DNA from: an uncultured Bacteroidaceae bacterium
Lineage (GTDB): Bacteria; Bacteroidota; Bacteroidia; Bacteroidales; Bacteroidaceae
Direction: 5' to 3'
Length of the DNA: 64,000 nucleotides
Assembly (NCBI GenBank): GCA_934426255.1
Contig: CAKRYD010000007.1
Span: forward strand, 30,492-94,491
Part shown: in pieces, positions 44,089 to 53,072 of the stretch
How positions within the stretch are numbered: the stretch's first letter is position 1
Layout of the letters: every line of letters begins with the position of its first letter
Translations under genes and position numbers: made by a program
The notes under the pieces: model-generated
Seen by the model: only the letters and a program-made list of their open reading frames with translations
Databases searched by the model: none
Told to the model about the DNA's origin: nothing

Positions 44089-45654
44089 CTAATATTCGTT
44101 GGTGAAGTGGAATCTTATGTCTTTAAAGTCCTGCTGTGCCATGGACAGCACATAGCCACTGTCGGCAAGGAAGACATCACGTCCGTCGCGGTCAACTGCC
44201 ATGTACTGGTATTTGCGTTTCTTGAACTGCTCCAGTTCTTCTTCATTGTCGCTTTCCACCCAACAAGCCTTATACAGGCTGACGGGCTCCCACCGGCACT
44301 TGGCATTGTATTCGTTCTCCAAACGATATTGTATTACCTCGAACTGCAGCTGTCCCACTGTACCGATGATGCGTCGGTTATTGAAGGTATTGACGAACAT
44401 CTGTGCCACACCTTCGTCCATGAGTTGCTCGATGCCTTTCTGAAATTGCTTGCTTCGCATGGGATCGGCATTCTCAATATACTTGAACAGCTCGGGCGAA
44501 AAGCTCGGCAATCCCCTGAAATGCAGGTTCTCACCTTCTGTGAGTGTATCGCCTATCTTGAATATCTGGTTGTCGGGAAGGCCAACTATGTCGCCTGCCC
44601 ATGCTTCATCGATGGTGCTTTTGCGCTGGGCCATAAACTGCGTCGGCGAAGAAAAGCGCATTGTCTTTCCCTGACGCACATGCAGATATGGCTTGTTTCT
44701 CTCGAAGCGTCCGCTGCATACCTTGCAAAAGGCTATGCAACTGCGATGATTGGGGTCAATGTTTGCTGTTATCTTGAATATGAATCCCGTGAACTTTTCC
44801 TCGTGAGGATCCACTACGCGCTCTATAGCCCGTGTGGGACGGGGCGACGGAGCTATCTCTACAAAGCAGTCGAGGAGTTCCTTCACTCCGAAGTTGTTTA
44901 AGGCCGAACCAAAGAACACCGGTGCTACATCTGCCGACAGATAGGTGGTCACATCGAATGGTGGGTATACACCGTCTATGAGTTCCAGGTCGTCGCGCAG
45001 CTTTTGTGCATCCTTTTGTCCCACATGCTGCTCCAGGTCGGCCGAGTGAATGTCGACTTCGACCTTTTCCGTCACGTGCTGCTTGTCGGGAGCATACAGG
45101 TTCAGATTGTGCTCATATATATTGTATACTCCTTTGAACTTTGCCCCCTGGTTGATGGGCCAGCTGAGCGGACGCACCGAGATGTGCAGTTCTTTCTCCA
45201 GTTCGTCGAGCAAATCAAAGGGATCCCGTCCCTCGCGGTCCATCTTGTTGATGAAGATGATCACGGGGGTCTTGCGCATGCGGCACACTTCCATGAGCTT
45301 GCGGGTCTGGGCTTCCACGCCCTTTGCCCCGTCGACCACGATGATGACGCTGTCGACTGCCGTCAATGTTCTGAACGTGTCTTCGGCAAAGTCCTGGTGA
45401 CCCGGTGTGTCGAGAATGTTGACTTTGTAGTCGCGATAGTCAAATTCCATCACTGAAGTTGTGACGGATATACCGCGCTGTTTCTCGATTTCCATCCAGT
45501 CACTTGTGGCTGTCTTGCGTATTTTGTTGCTTTTCACGGCCCCAGCCACCTGTATTTGTCCGCCGAAGAGCAGCAACTTTTCGGTCAGCGTTGTCTTACC
45601 TGCGTCGGGGTGAGATATGATGGCGAAGGTTCTTCTTCTCTGTATTTCGTCCAT
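44089..45654 (-). CDS. prfC: Peptide chain release factor 3
   Basis: Class II release factor GTPase that recycles RF1/RF2. 521 residues; G1 SHPDAGKTTLTEK (~15-27), G2 QRGISVTTS, G3 DTPGHQDF, G4 NKMD and the RF3-type continuation (DREGRDPFDLLDELEKEL; HLNLYAPD). The C-terminal RF3 domain ends …SMAQQDFKDIRFHFTNEY. It starts 1 bp after the rfbD stop and is translationally coupled. Confidence 0.96.
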   Translation of the reverse strand: MDEIQRRRTFAIISHPDAGKTTLTEKLLLFGGQIQVAGAVKSNKIRKTATSDWMEIEKQRGISVTTSVMEFDYRDYKVNILDTPGHQDFAEDTFRTLTAVDSVIIVVDGAKGVEAQTRKLMEVCRMRKTPVIIFINKMDREGRDPFDLLDELEKELHISVRPLSWPINQGAKFKGVYNIYEHNLNLYAPDKQHVTEKVEVDIHSADLEQHVGQKDAQKLRDDLELIDGVYPPFDVTTYLSADVAPVFFGSALNNFGVKELLDCFVEIAPSPRPTRAIERVVDPHEEKFTGFIFKITANIDPNHRSCIAFCKVCSGRFERNKPYLHVRQGKTMRFSSPTQFMAQRKSTIDEAWAGDIVGLPDNQIFKIGDTLTEGENLHFRGLPSFSPELFKYIENADPMRSKQFQKGIEQLMDEGVAQMFVNTFNNRRIIGTVGQLQFEVIQYRLENEYNAKCRWEPVSLYKACWVESDNEEELEQFKKRKYQYMAVDRDGRDVFLADSGYVLSMAQQDFKDIRFHFTNEY

Positions 45655-45655
45655 A

Positions 45656-46519
45656 TCAGTCGTTGTGTGAGGCCAAGCGTGCCATGCAGTCGCGTAGGCT
45701 GTCTTCCCAATAGGGTATTTCCATCTGGCAGGCCTGCTTTATTTTTGTCTTGTCGAGCACAGAGAAATGCGGACGCTTGGCCGGTGTGGGATACTGGTCT
45801 GTTGTCAGGGGCGAGACATGGCACGATGTGATTCCTGCGATGCGGTGGATGGCTTTGGCAAAGTCATACCATGATATTACGCCTTCGTTGCTGTAATGAT
45901 ATATACCAGCTGGTATTTCCTTTTCCAGGGCTGTGAATATGGCTGCTGCCAGATCGGCGGCATAGGTCGGCGTACCTATCTGGTCGACTACCACACCCAG
46001 GGAGTCTTTCTCCCGCCCAAGTCGCATCATGGTCTTTACGAAGTTGTTGCCATAGGGTGAGTAGAGCCAGGCTGTGCGCAGTATGATGGTGCGTCGGCAA
46101 GCCTCGATGGCGCGGTTCTCGCCTATCCATTTTGTTCTGCCATAGACCGATACGGGACATACGGGCATGTCTTCACGATAAGGCACATGTCCTGTACCGT
46201 CGAATACGTAGTCGGTGGAAATGTGTATCATGGTGCCGTTGTTGCGTGCCACGGCGCGTGCCAATATGCCCGGTGCACAGGCATTCAGCCGCATGGCTGC
46301 AGTGTCATCGCTTTCGGCCTTGTCTACAGCCGTATAGGCAGCGCAATTGATGATGCAGTCTATGTTGTTGCTGCTGACAAATGCGTTTACGGCATCTGCG
46401 TTGCATACATCCAGGTCATCTACATCGGTGAAGTGGTAATGGTGCATGTTGTACTTCGGCGACAGATTGCGGACTTCGTGCCCCAACTGCCCGTTGCATC
46501 CGGTCACAAGTATATTCAT
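45656..46519 (-). CDS. rfbD: dTDP-4-dehydrorhamnose reductase
   Basis: Last enzyme in dTDP-L-rhamnose synthesis. 287 residues; NAD(P)-binding MNILVTGCNGQLGHEVRN, HISTDYVFDGTG (~100-111), and the catalytic Y-x-x-x-K in SVYGRTKWIGE (~127-137). The rest of the rhamnose pathway (rfbA-C) is not in the window. It lies in the cluster with prfC and DUF4924, as seen in other Bacteroidales, so its position says little about its glycan target. Confidence 0.93.
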   Translation of the reverse strand: MNILVTGCNGQLGHEVRNLSPKYNMHHYHFTDVDDLDVCNADAVNAFVSSNNIDCIINCAAYTAVDKAESDDTAAMRLNACAPGILARAVARNNGTMIHISTDYVFDGTGHVPYREDMPVCPVSVYGRTKWIGENRAIEACRRTIILRTAWLYSPYGNNFVKTMMRLGREKDSLGVVVDQIGTPTYAADLAAAIFTALEKEIPAGIYHYSNEGVISWYDFAKAIHRIAGITSCHVSPLTTDQYPTPAKRPHFSVLDKTKIKQACQMEIPYWEDSLRDCMARLASHND

Positions 46520-46523
46520 TCTC

Positions 46524-47069
46524 CTAAAACTCTAAGGGTTCTTCTTTATCTTTCCGGTAATAGTCGGCCAATGTGCCGAGAAAGGCGGTTACAGTCTTTA
46601 CGGCCTGTTCTGTTTCGTTGCTCACTTCTTTTTTCTGCAGCCGCAGTAGCATGATGCCGTAGAGGAAGTTGAAACAGGTCACCAGTTCGTGCTCTTCCTT
46701 GCTGCCGTTTTTGTGACGCAGGCCTACTATGGCCGGCAATACGGCGGCATAGGCTGCTTGGTAGTAGGGAAAACGCGACGAAGCCATCAGGCGTGCGTGG
46801 AGCTCTTCCAGCTCAATGAGCACGTTTTGGCATAGTTGCAGATGCCCCGTATGGGTCACTCCTTCGCGGTGCATCATGTCTATCAGACCTGCATACCATT
46901 CTTCCTGCTGCTTCTGCTGCTCGGGCGTGAGTCCCGAGAAATGCGACAGATAGCCTTCGCGCAAGCGGTCAAAGTCCAGGCCGAAAGCCCGGATCATGTC
47001 TTCGACCTGCCACATATAGAGCAGGTATTCCGCGATGTTGTGTTTTCTCAAATGCCCGGCTACTATCAT
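46524..47069 (-). CDS. DUF4924 family protein
   Basis: 181-residue helical cytosolic protein; no signal or membrane segments. The start (MIVAGHLRKHNIAEYLLYMWQVEDMIRAF) and C-terminal part (VTCFNFLYGIMLLRLQKKEVS) are recognisable as the DUF4924 family found beside rfbD in Bacteroidetes. No function known. It begins 1 bp after the LysE-type gene and ends 4 bp before rfbD. Confidence 0.72.
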   Translation of the reverse strand: MIVAGHLRKHNIAEYLLYMWQVEDMIRAFGLDFDRLREGYLSHFSGLTPEQQKQQEEWYAGLIDMMHREGVTHTGHLQLCQNVLIELEELHARLMASSRFPYYQAAYAAVLPAIVGLRHKNGSKEEHELVTCFNFLYGIMLLRLQKKEVSNETEQAVKTVTAFLGTLADYYRKDKEEPLEF

Positions 47070-47070
47070 A

Positions 47071-47736
47071 TTAATATATGGAATGGAGTCCCAACAGCGT
47101 GAATACGAATCCGAACAAGGAGGCCAGGACTACCAGTCCTCCGATGGTCATCGTCATGATGCGTATATATTTTTCATTGAAATGTGTGCGCACTTTGTTG
47201 ACAACATAGGAGAGCCCCATCCACCATGCCATGGCTCCGAGAAACATGGCTGTATAGCCTATCACCTGCTCTGCGGGATGATTGGGCACCACAAAGGCGA
47301 AACGTGCGAACAAGGCTATGAAGAGCAGCACGATAAGCGGGTTGGAAAGGGTCACGAGAAATGCCGTGACAAAGTTGTGGAGCAGCGTGCCCTTGTCTTT
47401 CGACGAAGGTGACACGCGCGTCTGGGGCTTGCAGCGAAACATGTAGATGCCGAAGATGAAGAGCATGGCACTACCGATGAGCTGCATCTTGAACATGTTG
47501 GCAGCGTTGCTGATGAAGTCCATCACGAACGACATGCCCAGGCCTGTCACCAAAGCATACAGCAGATCGCTGATGGCAGCCCCAAGACCGGTCACCAAGC
47601 CATAAAGCAGACCTTTGCGCAAGGTGCGCTGTATACAAAGAATTCCTACGGGACCTGTCGGCGCAGAGGCTACCACACCGACAAACAGACCCTTTAGGGC
47701 CAATTCCATCGTACTTATAGGTTCTATGCCAAACAT
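47071..47736 (-). CDS. LysE-family membrane exporter
   Basis: About 221 residues from MFGIEPISTMELALKG. Six hydrophobic segments are visible, with the LysE/RhtB signature GLFVGVVASAPTGPVGILCIQRTLRKG near the start and TLSNPLIVLLFIALFARF in the middle (N-P-x-x-x-x-F-F type). A longer reading would begin at 47799 but its N-terminal residues are not conserved-looking. A promoter-like GAATTTTGC ends 6 nt before 47736, implying a very short or absent leader. Substrate unknown; amino acid or metabolite export is inferred. First gene of the cluster ending with fmt. Confidence 0.85.
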   Translation of the reverse strand: MFGIEPISTMELALKGLFVGVVASAPTGPVGILCIQRTLRKGLLYGLVTGLGAAISDLLYALVTGLGMSFVMDFISNAANMFKMQLIGSAMLFIFGIYMFRCKPQTRVSPSSKDKGTLLHNFVTAFLVTLSNPLIVLLFIALFARFAFVVPNHPAEQVIGYTAMFLGAMAWWMGLSYVVNKVRTHFNEKYIRIMTMTIGGLVVLASLFGFVFTLLGLHSIY

Positions 47737-47835
47737 ACGGGTGCAAAATTCGCACTTTTTTACGAGACGAAGAAAAAGAATAGCGTTTTTCTGAAACAAA
47801 AAAGGCCAAACACGAGGTTTTCACAAGATATTTCC

Positions 47836-47843
47836 TAACTTTG
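47836..47843 (+). promoter_or_regulatory. -7 element of the glucokinase promoter (TAACTTTG)
   Basis: TAACTTTG on the plus strand, 38 bp before the ATG at 47882. Fits TAnnTTTG. Confidence 0.6.
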
Positions 47844-47881
47844 TAGGCACGATAAATAATCATACAAGCAAAGACACTTTT

Positions 47882-48850
47882 ATGGACAACATTGAAAAAC
47901 CCTATGTAATAGGACTCGATTTAGGAGGAACCAACTCCGTTTTCGGAATCGTTGATGCACGTGGTGAAATCAAAGGATCCACGGCCATCAAGACACAGGC
48001 TTATGCAGATGTCAACGACTATGTTCAGGCAGGCGTGGATGCCATGCAGCCCATCATAGACATGGTTGGCGGTATTGACAAGATCAAAGGTATGGGCATC
48101 GGAGCCCCCAACGGCAATTACTACTCGGGCGCCATCGAGAATGCTGCCAACCTGCTCTGGAAAGGCATTGTGCCATTGGCCAAATTGTTCGAGGAAAAAC
48201 TCGGCGTACCTGTGGCTCTGACCAACGATGCCAATGCTGCAGCCATCGGTGAAATGACCTATGGAGTTGCACGCGGCATGAAGGACTTCATCATGATTAC
48301 GCTGGGCACAGGTGTAGGCAGCGGCATCGTCATCAACGGTCAGCTGGTCTATGGAAGTGACGGATTTGCAGGTGAATTAGGCCATGTTACGATGGATCGT
48401 AATCCCAACAGCAGGCTTTGCGGCTGCGGAAAACACGGTTGCCTTGAGACATTTTGCTCGGCCACGGGTGTAGCCCGCACAGCCCGCGAGATGCTGGAAA
48501 AGAGCGACCGACCCAGCTTATTGCGCGAAATACCCCTGAAGGACATCACCTCGCTCGACGTGTCGATCGCAGCCGAGAAAGGCGATGAAATGGCCAAGGA
48601 AATCTACGACTTCACCGGCAAGATGCTGGGTGCAGCCTGTGCAGACTTTGCAGCTTTCAGCAGTCCTGAGGCATTTGTATTCTTCGGAGGCCTGACAAAG
48701 GCAGGCGACCTGCTGATGAAACCTCTGCAAGAGTCCTACAACGCCAACGTGCTGCCCTCGTTCCGCGGGCATGCCAAGCTGCTCATATCGGGCTTGAAAG
48801 GCTCTGAGGCTGCCGTTCTTGGTGCCAGTGCACTGGGTTGGGAGATTTAA
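47882..48850 (+). CDS. ROK-family glucokinase
   Basis: Phosphorylates glucose at C6 with ATP. 322 residues; ATP-binding phosphate-1 motif YVIGLDLGGTNSVFGIVD (~8-25), LTNDANAAAIGE (catalytic Asp, ~117-128), ITLGTGVGSGIVING and the ROK zinc motif CGCGKHGCLETFCSATG (~181-197, with His at GELGHVTM). It stands alone and ends at a strong terminator. Confidence 0.93.
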   Translation: MDNIEKPYVIGLDLGGTNSVFGIVDARGEIKGSTAIKTQAYADVNDYVQAGVDAMQPIIDMVGGIDKIKGMGIGAPNGNYYSGAIENAANLLWKGIVPLAKLFEEKLGVPVALTNDANAAAIGEMTYGVARGMKDFIMITLGTGVGSGIVINGQLVYGSDGFAGELGHVTMDRNPNSRLCGCGKHGCLETFCSATGVARTAREMLEKSDRPSLLREIPLKDITSLDVSIAAEKGDEMAKEIYDFTGKMLGAACADFAAFSSPEAFVFFGGLTKAGDLLMKPLQESYNANVLPSFRGHAKLLISGLKGSEAAVLGASALGWEI

Positions 48851-48873
48851 ACAACTCACATTGATATGCAAGG

Positions 48874-48902
48874 TCCCTCGCCGCAAGGCGGGGGATTTTT
48901 TT
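48874..48902 (+). terminator. Rho-independent terminator of the glucokinase gene
   Basis: TCCCTCGCC (48874-48882) pairs with GGCGGGGGA (48887-48895), one G-T wobble, GCAA tetraloop, followed by seven T. Confidence 0.92.
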
Positions 48903-49041
48903 GTGCGATGTGGCACCTCCGGATGCCACAAAAGGCAGTTCTGCATGTCCGGCATGGCGCAACCAAGCTGCAGACAAGCCGCATGCGCCATGGCAACAAG
49001 CATCATCGGCTCACTGAATCGGGGAGGAATCACATCGTGCT

Positions 49042-49159
49042 TCGGCCGAAACGCATGTGTGCTTCGGACGGCGTGCATGTGTGCTTCGGACGGCGTGCAT
49101 GTGTGCTTCGGCCGAGATACATGCGTGCTTCGGCCGGTGCGCATGCGTGTTTCGGCCGA
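49042..49159. repeat. Array 3: six TCGGCCGA-type boxes at exact 22-bp spacing
   Basis: Boxes begin at 49042, 49064, 49086, 49108, 49130 and 49152, exactly 22 bp apart. Three are TCGGCCGA, two are TCGGACGG and one TCGGCCGG. CATG-centred palindromes (GCATGT/GCATGC/ACATGC) lie between boxes, about one helical turn from each. The same two modules as array 2 are used, but in reverse order. It lies between converging genes (glucokinase ends 48850, ompH ends 49338), with no protein gene in the gap; a long open frame across it on either strand is not supported. Confidence 0.85.
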
Positions 49160-49213
49160 AGCAGATGGAAGATATGGCTGTTTTGATAAAGGGATATGGC
49201 CGGAGCATAGAGA

Positions 49214-49248
49214 AAGAGCCGCACTTTGCTGATGCGAGTGCGGCTCTT
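49214..49248. terminator. Second hairpin between glucokinase and ompH
   Basis: AAGAGCCGCACT (49214-49225) pairs with AGTGCGGCTCTT (49237-49248), 12 bp perfect, 11-nt loop. On the minus strand it is followed by TTTCTC. Could serve as a back-up terminator for the ompH operon. Confidence 0.6.
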
Positions 49249-49271
49249 CACTGTGATGGCTCAGGGGTAAA

Positions 49272-49309
49272 AATAAAGCGACCCATAGGGATGTTGCCCT
49301 TCGGGTCGC
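49272..49309 (-). terminator. Terminator of the bamA-ompH operon
   Basis: GCGACCC (49279-49285) pairs with GGGTCGC (49303-49309), with an inner AGGG/CCCT stem. On the minus strand it is followed by TTTATTTTT. It lies 29 bp after the ompH stop at 49338. Confidence 0.75.
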
Positions 49310-49337
49310 ACTATTGTCCAATTAAATGTATCAGTTG

Positions 49338-49835
49338 CTACTTCAATCCCAGCTTGGCTTTGATGTCGGCTGTCACGTCCTTGCTCAGCGTTGCGCTGAT
49401 ATAGGGTATGCCGGCTGTGATGTCCATGATGTATACATAGCCGCCTGCATCGCCTACGGCCTTGGCAGCTGCCTTTACCTTGTCGGCAATGAGCTGCATC
49501 TTTTCGCCTGAGGTTTTCTGCAGATTGGCCTGATTGTCCTGGAAGGTGGTCTGGATGCGGTTGGACAGGTCGTTGAGTTCCTGCTCGCGACGTGCACGGA
49601 TGTTTTCGGGCAATGAGTCGCGTTCGGTGTCATAGGCCGTGGCTTTGCGCTTCAGTTCTTCCTGCATGGTTTTCAGGTCTGCTTCATACTGGCTTTGCAG
49701 TTTCTGCAGTTCGGCCTGCGAATTCTTGTAGTCGGGCATCTGCTGTATGATGTCTGCAGAGTTGAAATGACCGAATTTTTGAGCGAAAAGGCTCAGGGGC
49801 AACATTAGGAGTGCCAATAAAAGGGATTTCTTCAT
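49338..49835 (-). CDS. OmpH/Skp-family periplasmic chaperone, second copy
   Basis: 165 residues with signal peptide (KSLLLALLMLPLSLFA). Mature protein starts FGHFNSADIIQQMPDYKNSQAELQKLQSQYEADLKTMQEEL and is mostly coiled coil (~35-110) as in Skp tentacles; C-terminal core strand with GGYVYIMDITAGIPYIS. Skp proteins hold unfolded outer-membrane proteins before BAM insertion. It follows another ompH gene by 61 bp, within the operon downstream of bamA. Confidence 0.92.
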   Translation of the reverse strand: MKKSLLLALLMLPLSLFAQKFGHFNSADIIQQMPDYKNSQAELQKLQSQYEADLKTMQEELKRKATAYDTERDSLPENIRARREQELNDLSNRIQTTFQDNQANLQKTSGEKMQLIADKVKAAAKAVGDAGGYVYIMDITAGIPYISATLSKDVTADIKAKLGLK

Positions 49836-49896
49836 TTTCTATTTTTAGTCTTTGTTCTTACGCATAAATTGCTTGGATGCTGCAAATATAGGCATT

Positions 49897-50412
49897 TTAT
49901 TTAGAATAGCCTAACTTCGCAAGCACTTCGTTGGAAATATCGGCCGTTGGGGATGCAAACACGATGCCGTTGTCGGAGGCGCGGTCGAGCACGAGGGAGA
50001 GGCCGCGCTGCTCGGCTATTCCTTTCACTGCCAAGTAGATTTCGTCCTGTATAGGTCCTATGAGGCTTTCGCGTTTCTTGTAGAGCTCGCCTTCGGGGGC
50101 AAAGTATTTTTTCTTCAAGTCACTGGCTTCCTTTTCTTTGTCGAGTATGGCCTGTTCGCGCTGTTTCTTTTGTTCTGCCGAGAGAAACACGAGCTCGTTC
50201 TGATAGTTCTTGTACAACGACTGTGCCTGATTGTTGAGGGCTTCGACCTCGGCCTGCCACTTTTTGCTGACCTGGTTGAGTTGTTCGTTGGCACGCTCAT
50301 AGGCAGGAATGTTCTTCAAGATATATTCCATGTCTACCAAAGCGAATTTCTGTGCAGCTGCAGTCAGCGACATTGCTACCGCAAGAAGCATAAACAATAC
50401 CATTCTTTTCAT
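49897..50412 (-). CDS. OmpH/Skp-family periplasmic chaperone, first copy
   Basis: 171 residues with signal peptide (FMLLAVAMSLTAAA), then KFALVDMEYILKNIPAYERANEQLNQVSKKWQAEVEALNNQAQ coiled coil (~30-110), and ISNEVLAKLGYSK end. It lies 29 bp after bamA. Tandem skp/ompH copies next to bamA are common in Bacteroidetes. Confidence 0.92.
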   Translation of the reverse strand: MKRMVLFMLLAVAMSLTAAAQKFALVDMEYILKNIPAYERANEQLNQVSKKWQAEVEALNNQAQSLYKNYQNELVFLSAEQKKQREQAILDKEKEASDLKKKYFAPEGELYKKRESLIGPIQDEIYLAVKGIAEQRGLSLVLDRASDNGIVFASPTADISNEVLAKLGYSK

Positions 50413-50441
50413 GATGCTACAGTATTAAATATGTGTTGTCG

Positions 50442-53072
50442 TTAGAATTCCTGTCCTATGATGAAGTGGAACTGTCCGCCACCTTTCTTGCCGAATACCT
50501 TGTCGAAGCCATAAGCCCAATCGATACCCATCATGCCTATCATGGGCAGCAGGATGCGCACTCCGGCACCGGCCGAGCGCTTCATGTCGAAGGGGTTGAA
50601 CTTTTTGCAGGAGGTCCATGCGTTACCTCCCTCGACAAAGCCGAGGGCATATATGCTGGTGGTGCCCAGCATCAAGGGGTAGCGCAGCTCCATCGTCATG
50701 CGGCTGTAGGCATAACCCTCTGAGCCGTAGGGCGTGAGTGCACCGTTTTCGTAGCCGCGAAGTCCGATGGTCTCGGTGGCATAGCCTGTGGAGTAGCCCG
50801 ACATGCCGTCGCCTCCCATGTAGTAGGTCTCGAAGGGTGACTTCTTATGCGGGTTGTAATAGCCCAGCAATCCGAATTCCGTGCGGGTCATGAGCACCGG
50901 ACATTTGGTGGCATTTGAAAGGGCTGTATAGTTTTTAAAGGAGAATTTCCACTTGTGATATTCCACCCAGCGGAACTTTTCCTGCATTTCGCGCTGATAG
51001 GATGCGCTGCGCGCATTGTTGGCCAGGGCAGCATAGTTCTTGCCGTCCCAGGCAGAGAAAGGAGGGGTGACACTGACCGAAAACGACATGTCGGAACCCC
51101 GGCGGGGGAAGAATTGCTGATCGGACGAGAAACGGTTAATGGAGAACGTGAGGTTCAAGTTATTGCAGTCACCGTCGGTCATGATGAAGTATTGCCAGGA
51201 CTTGAGCATGTAGCGCTGGAATGTGAGTGCCACGGAAAACGTAAAATAGTCATCGGGCCAACGCAAGCGTTTGCCCCATCCCACCGTTGCGCCGACTACC
51301 TTTACATACTTGTCGGGATCGTAATAGTTGGCATAGTTGTAATAGCCGTTGGATGTGCCCATGCCGTACATATAGTTCATGTAGTTCTGGTAATAGTTAT
51401 TGTTGTAGTAACGGCTGTTTACGTCGGTCTGCTTGGAATAAAACAGGGAGGCCGAGAACTGGTTGGGGCGGCGGCGTCCGAACCATGGGTCAAGAAAGGA
51501 GATGTTGTATTGCTGATAGTAGGTACCGTTGGTCTGTGCCGACACTTCAAGTGTCTGACCCAGACCCTGCGGGAAGAGATTACGGCTCTGCCCTTCCTTC
51601 TTAAACCAGTTCTGAATGGCAAAGTTGGTAAACTTCACTCCCACACGTCCTGTGATGCCGGCCGGCCCCCAGCCACCTGAAATCTCAAACTGGTCGGCAC
51701 TCTTGGACACGAGTTTGTAGGTGAGGTCTACGGTGCCGTCTTCCTGATTGGGCTTGGGCTCGGGCTCTACCTTCTCGGGTTCGAAAAGGCCCATCGACAT
51801 AATGTCGCGTGCAGAACGCATGATGGCTTCGCGGTTGAACAGGTCTCCGGGCTTGGTTTTCAGCTCACGTCGCACCACTTCGTCAAACACGCGGTCGTTG
51901 CCTGCTATATTGACATGGTTGAGATGGGCCTGGTTGTTCTCGATGATGCGCACTTCCAAATCGATGGAGTCGCCCACCACGTTGGTCTCGACCGGCGTGA
52001 CACGGCTGAACACATAGCCATGGTTGTAGTATTGGTTGGCAATGGCATCATCGTCGGTCTGCAGACGTTCGGTGAGCAGTTTCTGGTTATACACATCGCC
52101 CCGTTTGAGTTGCAGGGTGCGGTTGAGGTCATCGTGGTTGTAGACTGTGTTGCCCACCCACGAAACGTTGCGGAGATAGTACTTGTCACCCCTGTCCAGG
52201 TCAATGTGGACATCCACATGTTTATCGTCATATTGCGTCACACTGTCGCGAACGATATAAGCATCGCGGTAGCCCCACTCATTGAGCTTGTCGATGATTT
52301 TGTCCTTGTCTTCAACGTATTTCTCGTCGATAAACTTCTTCGATTTGAACAGATTGCGGAAGCGTCTCACCTCACGTGTCTTCGACATTGCGCCTTTCAG
52401 GGCCTTGGCACTTTTCTTGTCTATGCCGGTGAAATATATGCGATGCACCTTGATTTTCTCGTTTTTGTCGACATTGAGGTCAAGGATCACATGGTTTTTG
52501 GCCGCAGGGTCGTCGTGCTGAAGTATCTCTATCTTGGCATTCTTGTAGCCTTTCTCTTCATAATAGGAGCGGATGATGATCTTTGCACGGTCGATGATGT
52601 TGGTCGAAATCTGGTTGCCCTCCTTCAACCCCATCCTTTTTTCGAGGTCCTCGCGTTCGGTCTTTTTCAGCCCGTTGTAGTTGATTTTCGACAGACGCGG
52701 GCGGGCAGCCAACTGGATATGCAGGAAAATCTTGTTGCCCACAATGCTGTCGGCCGAAATGCTTACGTCGGAAAACAGCCCCTGGGCCCAATAGCGCTTG
52801 ATGGCTTCTGTCACAGCATTATCGGCATGAGGTATAGTGACTGTCTGCCCCACCTTCAGGCCTGAGATGTTCATTAATATAGAGGGGTCATACTCGGTTA
52901 CGCCACCTATGGTGATGCCACCTATGACATAGGTGGTAGGAGATGCCGAGTAATTGATCTCGGGTTTCACTCTCACGAAGTCTTGTGCTAAGGACACGCA
53001 GCATGCACACAATAGGCATGACAACATGAAAAGACGGACTTTATAGGTCATTACATTCAGATGTTTACTCAT
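50442..53072 (-). CDS. bamA: Outer-membrane protein assembly factor BamA
   Basis: Inserts beta-barrel proteins into the outer membrane. 876 residues with signal sequence (VRLFMLSCLLCACCVSLA; the most likely start is ATG 53072 or the Met at residue 8). Five POTRA-like domains follow (~45-440; e.g. YVIGGITIGGVTEYDPS, KINYNGLKKTEREDLEKRM, RIYFTGIDKKSAKALKG, RNVSWVGNTVYNHDDLNRTL, HVNIAGNDRVFDEVVRREL). The barrel contains FLDPWFGRRRPN and the conserved loop ETIGLRGYENG (the VRGF element reads LRGY). It ends IGQEF, an aromatic C-terminus. The start overlaps the end of uppS by 8 nt. Confidence 0.95.
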   Translation of the reverse strand: MSKHLNVMTYKVRLFMLSCLLCACCVSLAQDFVRVKPEINYSASPTTYVIGGITIGGVTEYDPSILMNISGLKVGQTVTIPHADNAVTEAIKRYWAQGLFSDVSISADSIVGNKIFLHIQLAARPRLSKINYNGLKKTEREDLEKRMGLKEGNQISTNIIDRAKIIIRSYYEEKGYKNAKIEILQHDDPAAKNHVILDLNVDKNEKIKVHRIYFTGIDKKSAKALKGAMSKTREVRRFRNLFKSKKFIDEKYVEDKDKIIDKLNEWGYRDAYIVRDSVTQYDDKHVDVHIDLDRGDKYYLRNVSWVGNTVYNHDDLNRTLQLKRGDVYNQKLLTERLQTDDDAIANQYYNHGYVFSRVTPVETNVVGDSIDLEVRIIENNQAHLNHVNIAGNDRVFDEVVRRELKTKPGDLFNREAIMRSARDIMSMGLFEPEKVEPEPKPNQEDGTVDLTYKLVSKSADQFEISGGWGPAGITGRVGVKFTNFAIQNWFKKEGQSRNLFPQGLGQTLEVSAQTNGTYYQQYNISFLDPWFGRRRPNQFSASLFYSKQTDVNSRYYNNNYYQNYMNYMYGMGTSNGYYNYANYYDPDKYVKVVGATVGWGKRLRWPDDYFTFSVALTFQRYMLKSWQYFIMTDGDCNNLNLTFSINRFSSDQQFFPRRGSDMSFSVSVTPPFSAWDGKNYAALANNARSASYQREMQEKFRWVEYHKWKFSFKNYTALSNATKCPVLMTRTEFGLLGYYNPHKKSPFETYYMGGDGMSGYSTGYATETIGLRGYENGALTPYGSEGYAYSRMTMELRYPLMLGTTSIYALGFVEGGNAWTSCKKFNPFDMKRSAGAGVRILLPMIGMMGIDWAYGFDKVFGKKGGGQFHFIIGQEF

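Noticed and set aside
48518..49321. Long open frames across array 3 (and similar ones across array 2 at 33678-34859)
   Set aside because: A 22-bp repeat leaves all three frames free of stops and produces cysteine/histidine-rich nonsense that changes frame each unit; no start signals or conservation are seen.
51915..52865. A 316-residue plus-strand open frame opposite bamA
   Set aside because: BamA POTRA domains occupy the other strand; the antisense frame lacks any motif.
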